Made by a program: the position numbers and the translations under genes. Source: Girardinichthys multiradiatus (Eukaryota > Chordata > Actinopteri > Cyprinodontiformes > Goodeidae). From it: a stretch of 64,000 bases of DNA. The stretch lies in the NCBI RefSeq assembly GCF_021462225.1, contig NC_061802.1, positions 7,459,859 to 7,523,858 on the forward strand, given 5' to 3'. The stretch's first letter is position 1, and every line of letters starts with the position of its first letter. The notes under the pieces were generated by a model that saw only the letters and a program-made list of their open reading frames with translations, was not told where the DNA came from and made no database searches. Below, one piece after another: positions 1-10,700 of this stretch.

Positions 1-1680
1 GCCCCCATTACTGTGGCAGGCGCACCGATCCGTCTATCGATCTCCCGCTCTATTCTTCCCTCACTCGTGAACAAGACCCCGAGATACTTAAACTCCTCCA
101 CTTGAGGCAGGAACTCCCCTCCAACCTGAAGAGGACGAGCCACCCTTTTCCGGTCGAGAACCATGGCCTCGGACTTGGAGGAGCTGATCTTCATTCCAGC
201 CGCTTCACACTCGGCTGCGAACCACCCCAGTGCATGATGTAGGTCTTGGCTAGAGGGGGCCAGCAGGACCACGTCATCTGCAAAAAGAAGAGACAAAATC
301 CTCTGGTCCCCAAACCAGACCCTCTCTGGCCCTTGGCTGCGCCTAGAAATCCTGTCCATAAAAGTTATGAACAGGACCGGTGACAAAGGGCAGCCCTGCC
401 GGAGTCCAACATGCACCGGGAACAGGTCCGACTTAGTGCGGGCAATGCGAACCAAACTCCTGCTCCACTTGTACAGAGACCGGATGGCCCCTAGTAAAGG
501 GCCCCCGATTCCATACTCCTGGAGCACCCCCCACAGGGCATCACGAGGGACACAGTCGAATGCTTTCTCCAGGTCCACAAAACACATGTGGACCGGTTGG
601 GCAAACTCCCATGAACCCTCGAGTACCCTGTAGAGGGTATAGAGCTGGTTCAGTGTTCCATGGCCGGGACGAAAACCACACTGCTCCTCCTGAAGCCGAG
701 GTTCGACTATCGGCTGGACTCTCCTCTCCAATACCCTGGCGTAGGCCTTACCAGGGAGGCTGAGGAGTGTGATCCCCCTGTAGTTGGAACACACCCTCTG
801 GTCACCCTTCTTATGTAGGGGGACCACCACCCCAGTCTGCCAATCCAAAGGCACTGTCCCCGACCGCCACGCAATGTTGAAGAGGCGTGTCAACCATGAC
901 AGCCCCACAACACCAATGACTTGAGGTACTCAGGGTGGATCTCATCAAACCCCGAAGCCCTGCCACCGCGGAGGTTTTTAACCACCTCGGTGACTTCAGC
1001 CCGGGTGATGAAAGAGTCCAACCCTGAGTCCCCAGCCTCTGTTTCCACCAGGGAATGCGTGATGGCAGGATTGAGGAGATCCTTGAAGTACTCCTTCCAC
1101 CGCCCGATAATGTCCCAGTCGAGGTCAGCAGCTCCCCACCCTCACTGTAAACAGTCTTGGCGAAGCACTGCTTCCAACTCCTGAGGCGCCGGACGGTTTG
1201 CCAGAATCGCTTCGGGGCCAACCGGTAGTCCTTCTCCATGGCCTCACCGAACTCCTCCCAGGTCCGAGTTTTTGCCTCTGCCACCGCCCGAGCCGCGGCA
1301 CGCTTGGACCCACGGTACCTGTCAGCCGCCTCAGGAGTCCCACAAGCCAACCACAGCCGATAGGACTTCAGCTTCAGCGTCCACCACCGGGTTCGGGGAT
1401 TGCCGCCGCGACAGGCACCGCAGACCTTACGGCCGCAGCTACGGCAGGCAGCATCGACAATAGATGCGGAGAACATGGTCCACTCGGACTCTATATCTCC
1501 AACATCCCTCGGAATCTGGTCAAAGCTCTCCCGGAGGTGAGAGTTGAATAGATCCCTGCCCAAGGGGTCCGCCAGACGTTCCCAGCAGACCCTCACTATG
1601 CGCTTGGGCCTGCCAAGTCTGTCCGGCTTTCTCCTCACCCAGCGGATCCAACTCACCAGCAGGTGGTGATCAGTGGACAG
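1..1680 (-). pseudogene. Rex3 linker and reverse transcriptase (partial, frameshifted)
   Basis: Downstream of the endonuclease stop the frame reopens and gives the linker (DHHLLVSWIRW is implied, then RIVRVCWERLADP, FDQIPRDVGDIESEWTMFSASIVDAA). The linker has lost several residues before KLKSYRLWLACGTPEAA and shifts frame after the STG block, near 1060-1100. The reverse-transcriptase palm follows on the same strand. The catalytic FADD motif, in the context LLFADDVVLLAPS, is at 273-284. The conserved ALGWFAAECEAAGMKIS and VEEFKYLGVLFTSEGR blocks continue to the window edge. The thumb and 3' region are outside. A non-functional relic is certain; the exact number of lesions in 1-800 was not counted. 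Confidence 0.82.
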
Positions 1681-2361
1681 CTAAGCCCCTCTCTTCACCC
1701 GAGGGTCCAAAACATGCAGCCGAAGGTCTGATGATACGACAACAAAGTCAATCATTGACCTCCTGCCTAGGGTATCCTGGTACCAAGTGCACTGATGGAC
1801 ACCCTTATGTTTGAACATGGTGTTCATTATGGACAATCTGTGACTAGCACAGAAGTCCAGTAACAAAACACCGCTTGGATTCAGATTGGGGAGGCCATTC
1901 CTCCCGATCACGCCTCTCCAGGTGTCACTGTCATTCCCCACGTGGGCGTTGAAGTCCCCCAGCAGAATAATGGAGTCCCCAGGAGGGGCACTATACAGCA
2001 CCCCCGACAGGGACGCCAAGAAAGCCGGGTACTCCGCACTACCACTCGGCCCGTAGGCTGAAATGATAGTCAGAGACCTCTCCCCAACCCGAAGGCGCAG
2101 GGGTGTGACCCTCTCATCCACTGGGGTAAACCCCAACACGAGATGGCTGAGCTGGCGGGCGACAAGCAAGCCCACCCCATCCCGCCGCCTCTCCCCGTGG
2201 GCCACTCCAGAGTATAACAGAGTCCAGCCCATCTCGAGGAGATGGGTTCCAGAGCCCACGCTGTGCGTGGAGGCGAGCCCGACTATTTCTAGTCGATATC
2301 TCTCGACCTCCCGCTCAAGCTCAGGCTCCTTCCCCCCCAGCGAGGTGACATTCCACGTCCC
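1681..2361 (-). pseudogene. Rex3 endonuclease domain (APE-like)
   Basis: An open frame runs from the conserved start of the endonuclease ([10 protein letters not shown], about 2361-2332) to a stop at 1681. Recognisable motifs in order are [10 protein letters not shown] (the catalytic GDFN block), the W..IG.NG..N.NG-like block, [15 protein letters not shown] and the R.MIDFVVVS block. In the family this domain nicks genomic DNA to prime reverse transcription. Intact relatives read through into the RT linker with the residues ELSTDHH. Here the glutamate codon has become TAG, so the frame ends after RVKRGA. The domain itself has no other obvious lesion over about 225 residues, so the copy is probably not very old. 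Confidence 0.85.
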
Positions 2362-2884
2362 TAGACAGCCTAAGCATCCGGGGATTGGGCCGCCGAGGTC
2401 TCCACCTTCGTCTGCCGCCCAATCCTCTTTGCACCGGTCGGTCCCTCACGGTTCCCCCTGCAGGTGGTGGGCTCTCGTTCTGGCTTGGCCCAGCCGGATC
2501 CCGCGAGGAGCAACCCAGCCACCAGGCGCTATCCGACGAGTCCCGACCCCAGGCCTGGCTCCAGGGTGGGACCCCAGCTCCGTCGTACCGGGCGACGTCA
2601 CGTGCCTTGATTTTGTAGTCGTCATGAGGGGTTCTTGTACCGCTCTTTGTCTGACCCGTCACCTAGAGTCTGTTTGCCATGGGAGACCCTACCAGGGGCA
2701 TTTAAGCCCCAGACAACATAGCCTCTAGGATCATTCGAGCACTCAAACCCCTCCACCACGTTAAGGTGGCGGTTCAAGGAGGAGTGTTGAACAACCGTCC
2801 ATATAAAAATAAGTTAATAAATTCAGTCAAATGATACAACACAGAATGGATCAATGCTTTCATGTTGTAAAGCCTAATTCAGAG

Positions 2885-3482
2885 CCTTCTGAATGAATGC
2901 TGTAATTACAAATCCTTGGGCCATGCAATTGTTTCCAATACTATCCGATTTTGGTGAGCCATTTGAACTGTTTCCTCTCTGACCCTAGTGTTGTCTTCTG
3001 CTGCTGTAACCCAGGTATTTGCTTCATGGGTCAAGTGTTGTATGTTCAGAGATGTCATTCTCTGAGTAATTCTCTGGTAATGAGTTGTCATTTAAATTAC
3101 TACTGCCTTTCTATCACTGGTCTTCCCATTCCCCCTGGAGCTTTGCCATCAGCATGGCATTTTTGTCCACAAAACTGATGCTCACAGGACATTTACTCTT
3201 TTGCAGACATTCCTTTGTAAACCTTAGAAAAGGTTGTGTGAATCTCCTAGTATATCAGAAATGTCTGAAACTCAGACAAGCCCATCTAGCACCAACAACT
3301 ATGACACACTCCATGACACACTCCATGTCGCCTAAATCTTCTTTCCCATTCTGATTGTTGGTTTGAACTTCAGTAAATCATCTTATGTCGGCCACCTAAA
3401 TGCAAAGAGTTGCTGCCATGTGCATGGTCGAGTTCCTTTGTGATAACAAGCAACTTTTAGGGTGTATCTAAAATAATAAATG
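2885..3482 (-). mobile_element. Decayed Tc1/mariner element, 5' portion
   Basis: On the minus strand this follows a widespread fish Tc1-like family, starting with a degenerate TIR (rule-type wording TTATTAGGTACACC is still visible around 3460-3480). The N-terminal DNA-binding part of the transposase follows, from roughly 3350 down to 2890. No open frame survives; alignment is by overall word order recalled from the family. The 3' half, including the catalytic domain, is missing, and the element stops close to the 5' end of the Rex3 copy. It is old, judging by many indels. Confidence 0.6.
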
Positions 3483-4540
3483 TATGTTTTTGAACAGTAA
3501 AGAAAGCCACAGTTACCCAGAGAGAATCAATGCAAATGCAAATACCAATGCCAAACAAAAAAATCTTTCAAAATATTTGAAAGCTTCCTTTGGCATACTA
3601 AATATTCATAAACCTAGGCATTACACCGAGCCCAGCCTTGCTTGTCTCCTGCTACAGTTAAAGAATGCACAAGGGATGATAACCCTGTCTTGGTGTTCTG
3701 AAGTGAGTATAAGTTTACCCATTACCAGAACAATATGACTTGTCAGTTCTTCCCCTTCCTAGTTTTTAAAAGTCTGATATGACCAACTGGGGTTGAGAAA
3801 ATGTCCATATTTTCTTACAGAATAATTATTACTATTTTTCTAGGCTCACTCTACTACTTCTGATTTTTCAGGTGTGGTTCCTTAGATGTTATTACAACTT
3901 GAGGTCCTTTTCTGACTTTACCTCTGCCTCAACTTGAGGCAGAATGGTAAAGGGACAGGAAACATGCCTATACTATCTGTATCTGGGTGCTCAGCTATTT
4001 TGATTTGAGTTTGAGGGAAGCTGGATCGGTCAGATAGTGTATTTTATCACAATTATAAATCAGTTACACATTTCTCCCATTAAAAAGAAGAAAAATACAC
4101 ATTGCACTTCAATAAATTTACTAAAAGGTATGAGGCAATAAACAAAACCTTAATTTCATGGCATCCTATGAAATGAAAGTCAAAGAGATGGTAGCAGTAA
4201 TAGTAAAGATAAAAAGTAAACAGATCGATTATCTACGTCACACACAAATCTACCTATCGTTTCAATGGCGCAGGAAGGTAAGCTGCCTTAAGTAATTAAT
4301 ACTATGGTATCACCTTACTATACATTTAATACTGTAGCATACACAGTTTGATCAAAAGACACACATGTCCCATTGCTACAAAATTAGTGCAGCTATGACT
4401 CAAATATTGCATCAATGACCCAATCATAAAGTCACTTGATCTTTTGATGTGAGATGCAGTCTGCAGGACTTGATGTTCCACTAAATCCTCTTTATTTCAT
4501 CATGCTTAGACACGTGTAACACAGGTTTTTGACTACTGCA
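3483..4540. other. No recognisable feature
   Basis: This is AT-rich sequence of about 1 kb. Short reading frames (for example 3484-3738) have no domain or codon signature that I recognise. I see no repeat ends or splice-bounded exon. Confidence 0.6.
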
Positions 4541-4542
4541 GC

Positions 4543-4905
4543 ACACGAGATCCCAGATACAAGCAGCTGAAATGAGCGGGTGAGGAGCTCAGCCATCCGG
4601 GAGGAGTTTGGGGTTGAGCCACTGCTCCTCCACATGGAGAGGAGTCAGCTGAGGCTACTCGGGCATCTGTTTTGGATGCTCCCTGGATGCCTCCCCCAGG
4701 GGGTGTTCCAGGCATGTCCCACCAGGTGAAGGCCCAGGGGATGGCCCAGGACATACTGGAGGAACTATATCTCTCGGCTGGCCTAGGAACACCGCAGGCT
4801 TCCCCCAGAGGAGCTGGCGGAGGTGTCTGGGGAGAGGGAAGTCTGGGCGTCTTTGCTGAGACCGCTGCCCCTGCAAAACGGTCCTGGATAAGCAGAAGAG
4901 GATGA
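4543..4905 (+). mobile_element. Rex3-like LINE, 5'-truncated 3'-end fragment
   Basis: A frame on the plus strand encodes the C-terminal end of an RTE/Rex3 polyprotein: REEFGVEPLLLHMERSQLR, then GHLFWMLPGCLP, VFQACPTR, ISRLA and EREVWASLLRPLPL. There are two in-frame stops (about 4729 and 4786). This part of the family lies C-terminal of the reverse transcriptase. The piece ends near 4905 with a GATGAG remnant where the GATG-type tail should be. A 5'-truncated insertion of this kind is the usual product of incomplete target-primed reverse transcription. It is in the opposite orientation to the copy at 1-2790 and so is an independent insertion. Confidence 0.8.
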
Positions 4906-5304
4906 GTACTAGACAAGTATGAGCATACATAGCAAAATACGAAACAGTGTGACAGCAGCTTTAGAAATGTTTTATTACTTACTGAATCATTGAATACCTC
5001 GGCGCATTGCACTCTGAAAGTTAAACCTATAAAATGGCAATGCAGACCTGTTGATAGAAATTTTATTAACTTTAGAATCACGCTATAAACATCTATTGAT
5101 AAATCCATTCTGCCTCTGCTCTTATTGTATTTTGACTGTCTTCCATATTTTACCTAACAAGTCTCTGAATCATTTGACATTCAGTTGGTTGAGGTGTCTG
5201 TGTTTTCATTCTCTGCTGCAGTGCTGCTCTTATCTCTCTTCTTTCTGTGTGGTTATTTGGTCTTTTGGTGAGGACAGTCCCACCTAGAGTCGATGACACG
5301 TATA
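4906..5304. other. No recognisable feature
   Basis: AT-rich spacer between the Rex3 fragment and the Tc1 element. Nothing recognisable was seen. Confidence 0.6.
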
Positions 5305-6604
5305 CAGGGGTTGGACAATGAAACTGAAACACCTGTCATTTTAGTGTGGGAGGTTTCATGGCTAAATTGGACCAGCCTGGTAGCCAGTCTTCATTGATTG
5401 CACATTGGACCAGTAAGAGCAGAGTGTAAAGGTTCAATTAGCAGGGTAAGAGCACAGTTTTGCTCAAAATATTGAAATGCACACAACATTATGGGTAACA
5501 TACCAGAGTTCAAAAGAGGAGAAATTGTTGGTGCACGTCTTGCTGGCGCATCTGTGACCAAGACAGCAAGTCTTTGTGATGTATCAAGAGCCACGGTATC
5601 CAGGGTAATGTCAGCATACCACCAAGAAGGACGAACCACATCCAACAAGATTAACTGTGGACGCAAGAGGAAGCTGAAAGGGATGTTCGGGTGCTAACCC
5701 GGATTGTATCCAAAAAACATAGAACCACGGCTGCCCAAATCACGGCAGAATTAAATGTGCACCTCAACTCTCCTGTTTCCACCAGAACTGTCCGTCGGGA
5801 GCTCCACAGGGTCAATATACACGGCCGGGCTGCTATAGCCAAACCTTTGGTCACTCATGCCAATGCCAAACGTCGGTTTCAATGGTGCAAGGAGCGCAAA
5901 TCTTGGGCTGTGGACAATGTGAAACATGTATTGTTCTCTGATGAGTCCACCTTTACTGTTTTCCCCACATCCGGGAGAGTTACGGTGTGGAGAAGCCCCA
6001 AAGAAGCGTACCACCCAGACTGTTGCATGCCCAGAGTGAAGCATGGGGGTGGATCAGTGATGGTTTGGGCTGCCATATCATGGCATTCCCTTGGCCTAAT
6101 ACTTGTGCTAGATGGGCGACTTTGACTTGGCCATTCCAACACCTGGATACGTCTACACTGCCAAGGACTACCGAACCATTCTTGAAGACCATGTGCATCT
6201 AATGGTTCAAACATTGTATCCTGAAGGCGGTGCCTTGTATCAGGATGACAATGCACCAATACACACAGCAAGACTGGTGAAAGATTGGTTTGATGAACAT
6301 GAAAGTGAAGTTGAACATCTCCCATGGCCTGCACAGTCACCAGATCTAAATATTATTGAGCCACTTTGGGGTGTTTTGGAGGAGCGAGTCAGGAAACATT
6401 TTCCTCCACCAGTATCACATAGTGACCTGGCCACTATCCTGCAAGCAGAATGGCTTAAAATCCCTCTGATCACTGTGCAGGACTTGTATATGTCGTTCCC
6501 AAGACGAATTGACGCTGTATTGGCCACAAAAGGAGGCCCTACACCATACTAATATATTATTGTGGTCTATAACCAGGTGTTTCAGTTTCATTGTCCAACC
6601 CCCG
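5305..6604 (+). mobile_element. Complete Tc1-type transposon (1.3 kb) with TIRs and TA duplication
   Basis: Both ends are visible. The left end is CAGGGGTTGGACAATGAAAC at 5305 and the right end is its inverted counterpart finishing at 6604. The TIRs are about 31 bp with one or two mismatches at the tip. TA dinucleotides flank both ends (5303-5304 and 6605-6606), the target duplication of Tc1/mariner elements. The length of 1.3 kb is normal for an autonomous member of the family. The internal transposase gene has a frameshift near 5680 and a 34-nt net insertion near 6120, so the copy is not autonomous, but stop codons are otherwise rare. Confidence 0.93.
5491..6552 (+). pseudogene. Tc1-type transposase, two frame lesions
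   Basis: The N-terminal paired-like HTH (MGNIPEFKRGEIVGARLAGA, then KTASLCDVSRATVSRVMSAY) opens at 5491. A small indel near 5680 shifts the frame, and the second part begins at about 5691 (RIVSKKHRTTAAQITAEL). It carries the first catalytic Asp in VLFSDESTFTVF and the KHGGGSVMVWAAIS block. After DGR, at 6119, foreign sequence of 37 nt replaces about one codon and shifts frame. The third part holds the second Asp (LYQDDNAPIHTARLV) and the third acidic position in PWPAQSPDLNIIEPLWGVLE, ending GGPTPY. All three DDE-superfamily acidic positions are therefore conserved. Proteins of this family cut and paste the element at TA. Confidence 0.9.
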
Positions 6605-6606
6605 TA

Positions 6607-6814
6607 GTTACACTATTAGATACATACTAAGTCCACAACTGTCCGTTGGAAATCTCACAGCAGTTTATCTGTTTTATCGTACCTGACCTTTCCCAACAAG
6701 ACTCCATTTTATCAGTTTTTACTGATAGTAGAAATGCTAAATCATATTAGGCAAATTGTTAGTCAATGACTAAGGAAAATGAATAAATGTACAGTATAAA
6801 ACTGGTGTAATTAT
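6607..6814. other. No recognisable feature
   Basis: Short AT-rich spacer between the Tc1 element and the SINE relic. Confidence 0.5.
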
Positions 6815-6975
6815 GGTAAATGCTAAATGGTCTATACATGTATAGCACTTTATCAAGTCCCTGAACACCCCAAAGGGCTTTACGCTACAATCAGTCATCC
6901 AGACATTCATACACTGACAGTGGTAAGCTACATTGTAGCCACAGCTGCCCTGGGGCAGACTGACAGAAGTGAGGA
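6815..6975 (-). mobile_element. tRNA-type SINE 3' domain, truncated
   Basis: Starts with a degenerate AAATGGTCTATACATG-type end and continues through CCCCAAAGGGCTTTACGCTAC and GCCACAGCTGCCCTGGGG. These are words of a common fish SINE read from its 3' end. The tRNA-like head with boxes A and B is absent. The related, opposite-oriented copy at 36733-36905 shares the TTTACCATT-type end. Confidence 0.6.
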
Positions 6976-7562
6976 AATTATTAGTGAAGATTTAAGAAAA
7001 TCAAATAAATTTTGGCTCAATGCGCTACAATGTTGGGACCATCTCTTTTAACTGTGCTCTGGGTCAGTGAAGGCAAATGTCTCTTTGATGTGTCTTCTTC
7101 TGATTGGTCCTTTAAATACCATGTGGCTTTTCAGTTTCTAGTCTGCAACTTACTGACAGCAGTCAGAAATGCCAGGGTTGGAGGGGTTTGATCACCTGAT
7201 CCTGTAGGGCTGGTTTTGGAAAATTAATTTGTCAGTGTGTTTGTTTTCTGTGCAAAGCTACTAAAAAACTGTTGTTTTCCATTCAACTGTAAAGAAGTTT
7301 ACTCTTTTTGTTGTGGTTATGCTGATAATTAGTCTCAGTATAACCCAAATGACCTGAACAGCCTGCCTGCCTATGCCAAAAGTTTAGCACCTACCTATTT
7401 TGGGTTTGACCCAAGACTGATTCAAAGAACTGTGTAGCTATTTCCCCATCCGCCCAGCAAAAACCATGAAGTGGAATTCAGAAAACTCCAATCTGGAGAG
7501 ATGCTTAGTTCCGTAAGAGGCACATCTTTTGATTCAGGCCTGAAGGTGGAGCCCCCTTTTGG

Positions 7563-8560
7563 TTCAATTCAATTCAGTTTATTTATATAGCACCAATTCA
7601 CAACACATGTCATCTCAAGGCACTTCACAAAGTCAGGTACATACATTCCAATTAATCCTAACCATTGAACAGTGCAGTCAGATTTAGGTATTTATTCAAA
7701 TTGGGTAAAAAGTTTTTCTATCTAAGGAAACCCAGCAGATTGCATCGAGTCAGAGACTTGTAGCAGTCACACCTCCTGGATGAGCATGAAGCGACAGTCG
7801 AGAGTCACTGGTGTTGACTTTGCAGCAATCCCTCATACTGAGCATGCATGTAGCGACAGTGGAGAGGAAAAACTCATTTTTAACAGGAAGAAACCTCCAG
7901 CAGAACCAGGCTCAGTGTGAGCGGCCATCTGCCACGACCGACTGGGGGTTTGAGAGAACAGAGCAGAGACACACAAAGAGAACAAAGAAACACTGATCCA
8001 GGAGTACTTTCTATGGGACGGAAAAGTAAATCTTAGTGGATGTAGCTCCTTTACTCGTTTCATCTAGAAAGAAAGAACAAATAAACTTTGAGCCAGTTTT
8101 CAAGGATAGAGTCTGAAAGAGAGCACATATAATTATTTACAGTAAAAGATCAGTCAATTGCTATATCTAGGGGAGAGAAAGGGTTAAACACTGAAAGACA
8201 GGTCCATGTGGATCATCTGTAGAAGGTGAGCATTAAGTTGTTGCCAGCAGAAGCTTGGACAATGCCCCTCTCCAGAAAGGTGTCACAGGTAGACACAGAG
8301 TCAGGCCAGGTGTAGTTTCCAGGAAGAGAAAAGAGAGAGAACATAAAGTTAAAAACTGAAATAACAGCAAGTAATGCAAAATTGGACAGTAGTGTGAGAA
8401 TGTAGCGAAGAGGGTGAAAGTGGTCATTATGTCCTCCAGCAGCCTAAGTCTATAGCACCATCACTACAGAGATAGCTCAGGATAACCTAAGCCACTCTAC
8501 CTATAAGCTTTATCAAAAAGAAAAGTTTTAAGCCTAGCCTTAAAAGTACACAGTTTGTCC
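7563..8560 (-). mobile_element. L2-clade LINE, 3' UTR copy
   Basis: Minus-strand copy of the long 3' UTR of a fish L2 LINE. The terminal AT-rich tail (TTTATTTATATAGCACC in plus orientation) sits at 7575-7595. It is followed by the conserved CAAGGCACTTCACAAAGTC block, the CCCCCAGTCGGTCGTGGCAG-type block near 7925-7955 (reverse strand) and the segment to about 8550. No coding sequence remains. The part at 8465-8550 is homologous to 9812-9890, which belongs to a different minus-strand copy. Confidence 0.8.
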
Positions 8561-8580
8561 AACTAGAGCCCACTCATGGC

Positions 8581-8832
8581 AATTGTTATACTAAAAAACA
8601 CAAAGATTGGGATACCTCTCTCTGTCAGATTGACCATAACCATTGGAAAAGAGAGGGGGTCATATAGGTAGTAAGGGGGAGTCAGGTTTAGCTTAAACCG
8701 GCTCAGTTATGGTTGAGGTGCAAACACACCTTCCATTTCTGCTACCTATATGACCCCTTCTCTTTTCCAATGGTTATAATCAGTCTGACAGAGAGAGGTA
8801 TCCCAATCCTTGTGGTTTTTAGTATAACAATG
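8581..8832. repeat. Inverted repeat of about 91 bp arms with 69-nt spacer
   Basis: Bases 8581-8672 are an imperfect reverse complement of 8742-8832. Both arms contain the words CTCTCTGTCAGA and CCATTGGAAAAGAG or their complements. The arms differ at about ten positions, and the spacer is 8673-8741. Transcription through it would give a long hairpin. The right arm is followed by a short L2-like tail (GTGCCTTGAGACGACA, 8855-8875), so the unit may be a small element mobilised by an L2 partner. The family is not recognised. Confidence 0.75.
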
Positions 8833-8929
8833 ACCATCAGTGGGACCCTTTGTGGGGTGCCTTGAGACGACATTGTTGTAAATAAGCGCCGTTTAACTAA
8901 ATAATCTGAACTGAAACTATCTGTGTAGT

Positions 8930-9785
8930 TATGCTGCTATAGGCTTAGGCTGCTGGAGGAAATAATGACCACTTTCACCCTCTTCGCTACATTCTCACAC
9001 TACTCTCCAATTTAGCATTATTTGCTGTTATTTCAGCTTTTAACCTTGTTCTCTTTATTCTCTTCCTAGAAGCTACACCTGGCCTGGCTCTGTGTCTACC
9101 TGTGACACCTTTCTGGAGAGGAGAATCGTCCAAGCTTCTGCTGGCAACAACTTAATGCTCACCCTCTACCGATGAGCCACATAGCCCTGTCTTTTAGTTT
9201 TTAACCCTTTCTCTCTCCTAGACATGGCGATTGACTGAGCTTTTACTGTGACTAACTCTATGTGCTCTCTTTCAGACTCTTACCTTGAAAACTGGAGTTT
9301 ATCTGTTCTTTCTTTCTAGGTGAAACGACTAAAGGAGCTACATCCATTAACATTTACTTTTCCTTCCCATAGAAAGTACTTCTGGATCAGTGCTTCTGTG
9401 TTCTTTTTGTGTCTCTGCTCTGTTCTCTCAAACCCCCAGTCGGTCGTGGCAGATGGACGCTCACACTGAGCCTGGTTCTGCTGGAAGTTTCTTCCTGTTA
9501 AAAGGGAGTATGAGGGATTGCTGCAAAGTCAACGCCAGTGACTATCCACTGTCGCTACATGCTCATCCAGGAGGAGGGAATGCTGCAAGTTACTGACTGG
9601 ATGCAATCTACTGGGTTTCCTTAAATAGAAAAACTTTTTTATCCAAGTTGAATATAAAGGTAACTCCGACTGCACTGTTCAATGGTTAGGATTAATTGGA
9701 ATGTATGTACCTGACTGTTGTGAAGTGCCTTGAGACAACATGTGTTGTGAGTTGGCGCTATATAAATAAAACTGAATTGAAATGA
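8930..9785 (+). mobile_element. L2-clade LINE, 3' UTR copy in opposite orientation
   Basis: Plus-strand copy of the same L2 3' UTR found reversed at 7563-8470. It runs from GTTATGCTGCTATAGGCTTA through the CAGTCGGTCGTGGCAGATGG block (9438-9457) to the tail GGCGCTATATAAATAAAACT at 9753-9772. By eye the two arms are roughly 92 percent identical, so they look like two insertions of one family rather than a fresh inverted duplication. Confidence 0.85.
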
Positions 9786-10070
9786 ATTTAATTAAAAAAT
9801 AAGGAAGATAGGTCAGGATAACTTAAGCCACTCTTAACTATAAGCTTTATCAAAAAGGAAAGTTTTAAGCCTAGCCTTAAAGGTAGACAGGGTGTCTGCC
9901 TCACAGACAAAACCAGGAGCTGGTTCCACAGGAGAGGAGCCTGATAACTAAAAGATCTGCCTCCCTTCTACTTCTAGAGACTCTAGGAACCACCAGTAAA
10001 CCTGCAGTCTGAGAACAAAGTGCTCTGTTAGGAACGTATGGAACAATCAGATCTTTCATGTATGATGGAG

Positions 10071-10700
10071 CTAAATCATTAAGGGGAGATATGTGAGGAG
10101 GAGAATTTTAAATTCTATTCTGGATTTAACAGGGAGCCAATGAAGGGAAGCTAAAATAAGAGAAATATGATCTCTCTTTTCAATTTTCATCAGAACTCTT
10201 GCTGCAGCATTTTGAATCCGCTGAAGGCTTTTAACTGCATTTTGTGGACATCCTGATAGTAAAGAATTACAATAGTCCAGCCTTGAAGTAACAAATGCAT
10301 GGACTAGTTTTTCAGCATCACTTCTGGACAGGGTATTTCTAATTTTGGCAATGTTCCGGAGGTGAAAGAAGGAAATCCTAGAAACCTGATTAATATGGGA
10401 TTTAAATGACATGTCCTGGTCAAAAATAACACCAAGGTTTTTTACTTTATTATCGGAGGTCAATTTAATGCCATCCAGGTTAAGTGATTGACTAAGCAGT
10501 TTCTTTTTTAAACACTCCGGTCCAAAAACGACAACTTCTGTGTTGTCTGAATATTGAAGCAGAAAATTTAAAGTCATCCAAGTTTTTATGTCTTCAAGAC
10601 ATGCTTGTACTCTATCTAACTGGTTGGGCTCATCAGGATTTATGGATAAGTAAAGCTGAGTATCATCAGCATAACAGTGAAAATGTATCTATGCTGCCTG
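10071..10700 (-). pseudogene. L2 reverse transcriptase, C-terminal part
   Basis: The catalytic YADD (context HCYADDTQLYLS) is encoded at 10662-10673 on the minus strand. The following thumb region is long and clear: LGVIFDQDMSFKSHINQVSR, then LVHAFVTSRLDYCNSLLSG, LQRIQNAAARVLMK and SLHWLPVKSRIEFKILLLTY. These are the standard C-terminal blocks of L2-clade LINE proteins. A frame break lies near the MTLNFLLQY segment, and the end of the ORF (LNGLAP-type block) is lost. Confidence 0.85.

Larger units (their letters stand above)
1..2790 (-). mobile_element. Rex3-type RTE-clade non-LTR retrotransposon, 3' end off the window
   Basis: Read on the minus strand this is the 5' leader, the apurinic-type endonuclease and part of the reverse transcriptase of an RTE-clade LINE. 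The Rex3 assignment rests on two short blocks, at 378-398 and 823-842. They match exactly the two primer sites that I recall from the fish literature as diagnostic for the Rex3 reverse transcriptase. The 5' boundary, near 2780-2790, is judged from where the family-typical leader stops. The 3' end, normally a GATG-type repeat tail, lies before base 1. The copy is dead: there is an in-frame stop at the endonuclease/RT junction and at least one frameshift in the linker. Its GC content is visibly higher than the AT-rich flank. Confidence 0.88.

Noticed and set aside
2063..2728. 221-residue plus-strand frame
   Set aside because: Antisense shadow of the Rex3 endonuclease and leader; proline/serine-rich composition without a domain.
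4533..5108. 191-residue minus-strand frame
   Set aside because: Antisense to the Rex3 3' fragment; the plus strand explains the sequence.
7833..8063. Recurrent frame with PSRSWQMAAHTEPGSAG (also at 9390 and 23172)
   Set aside because: It recurs because the L2 3' UTR is repeated; in intact L2 elements this lies after the stop codon.
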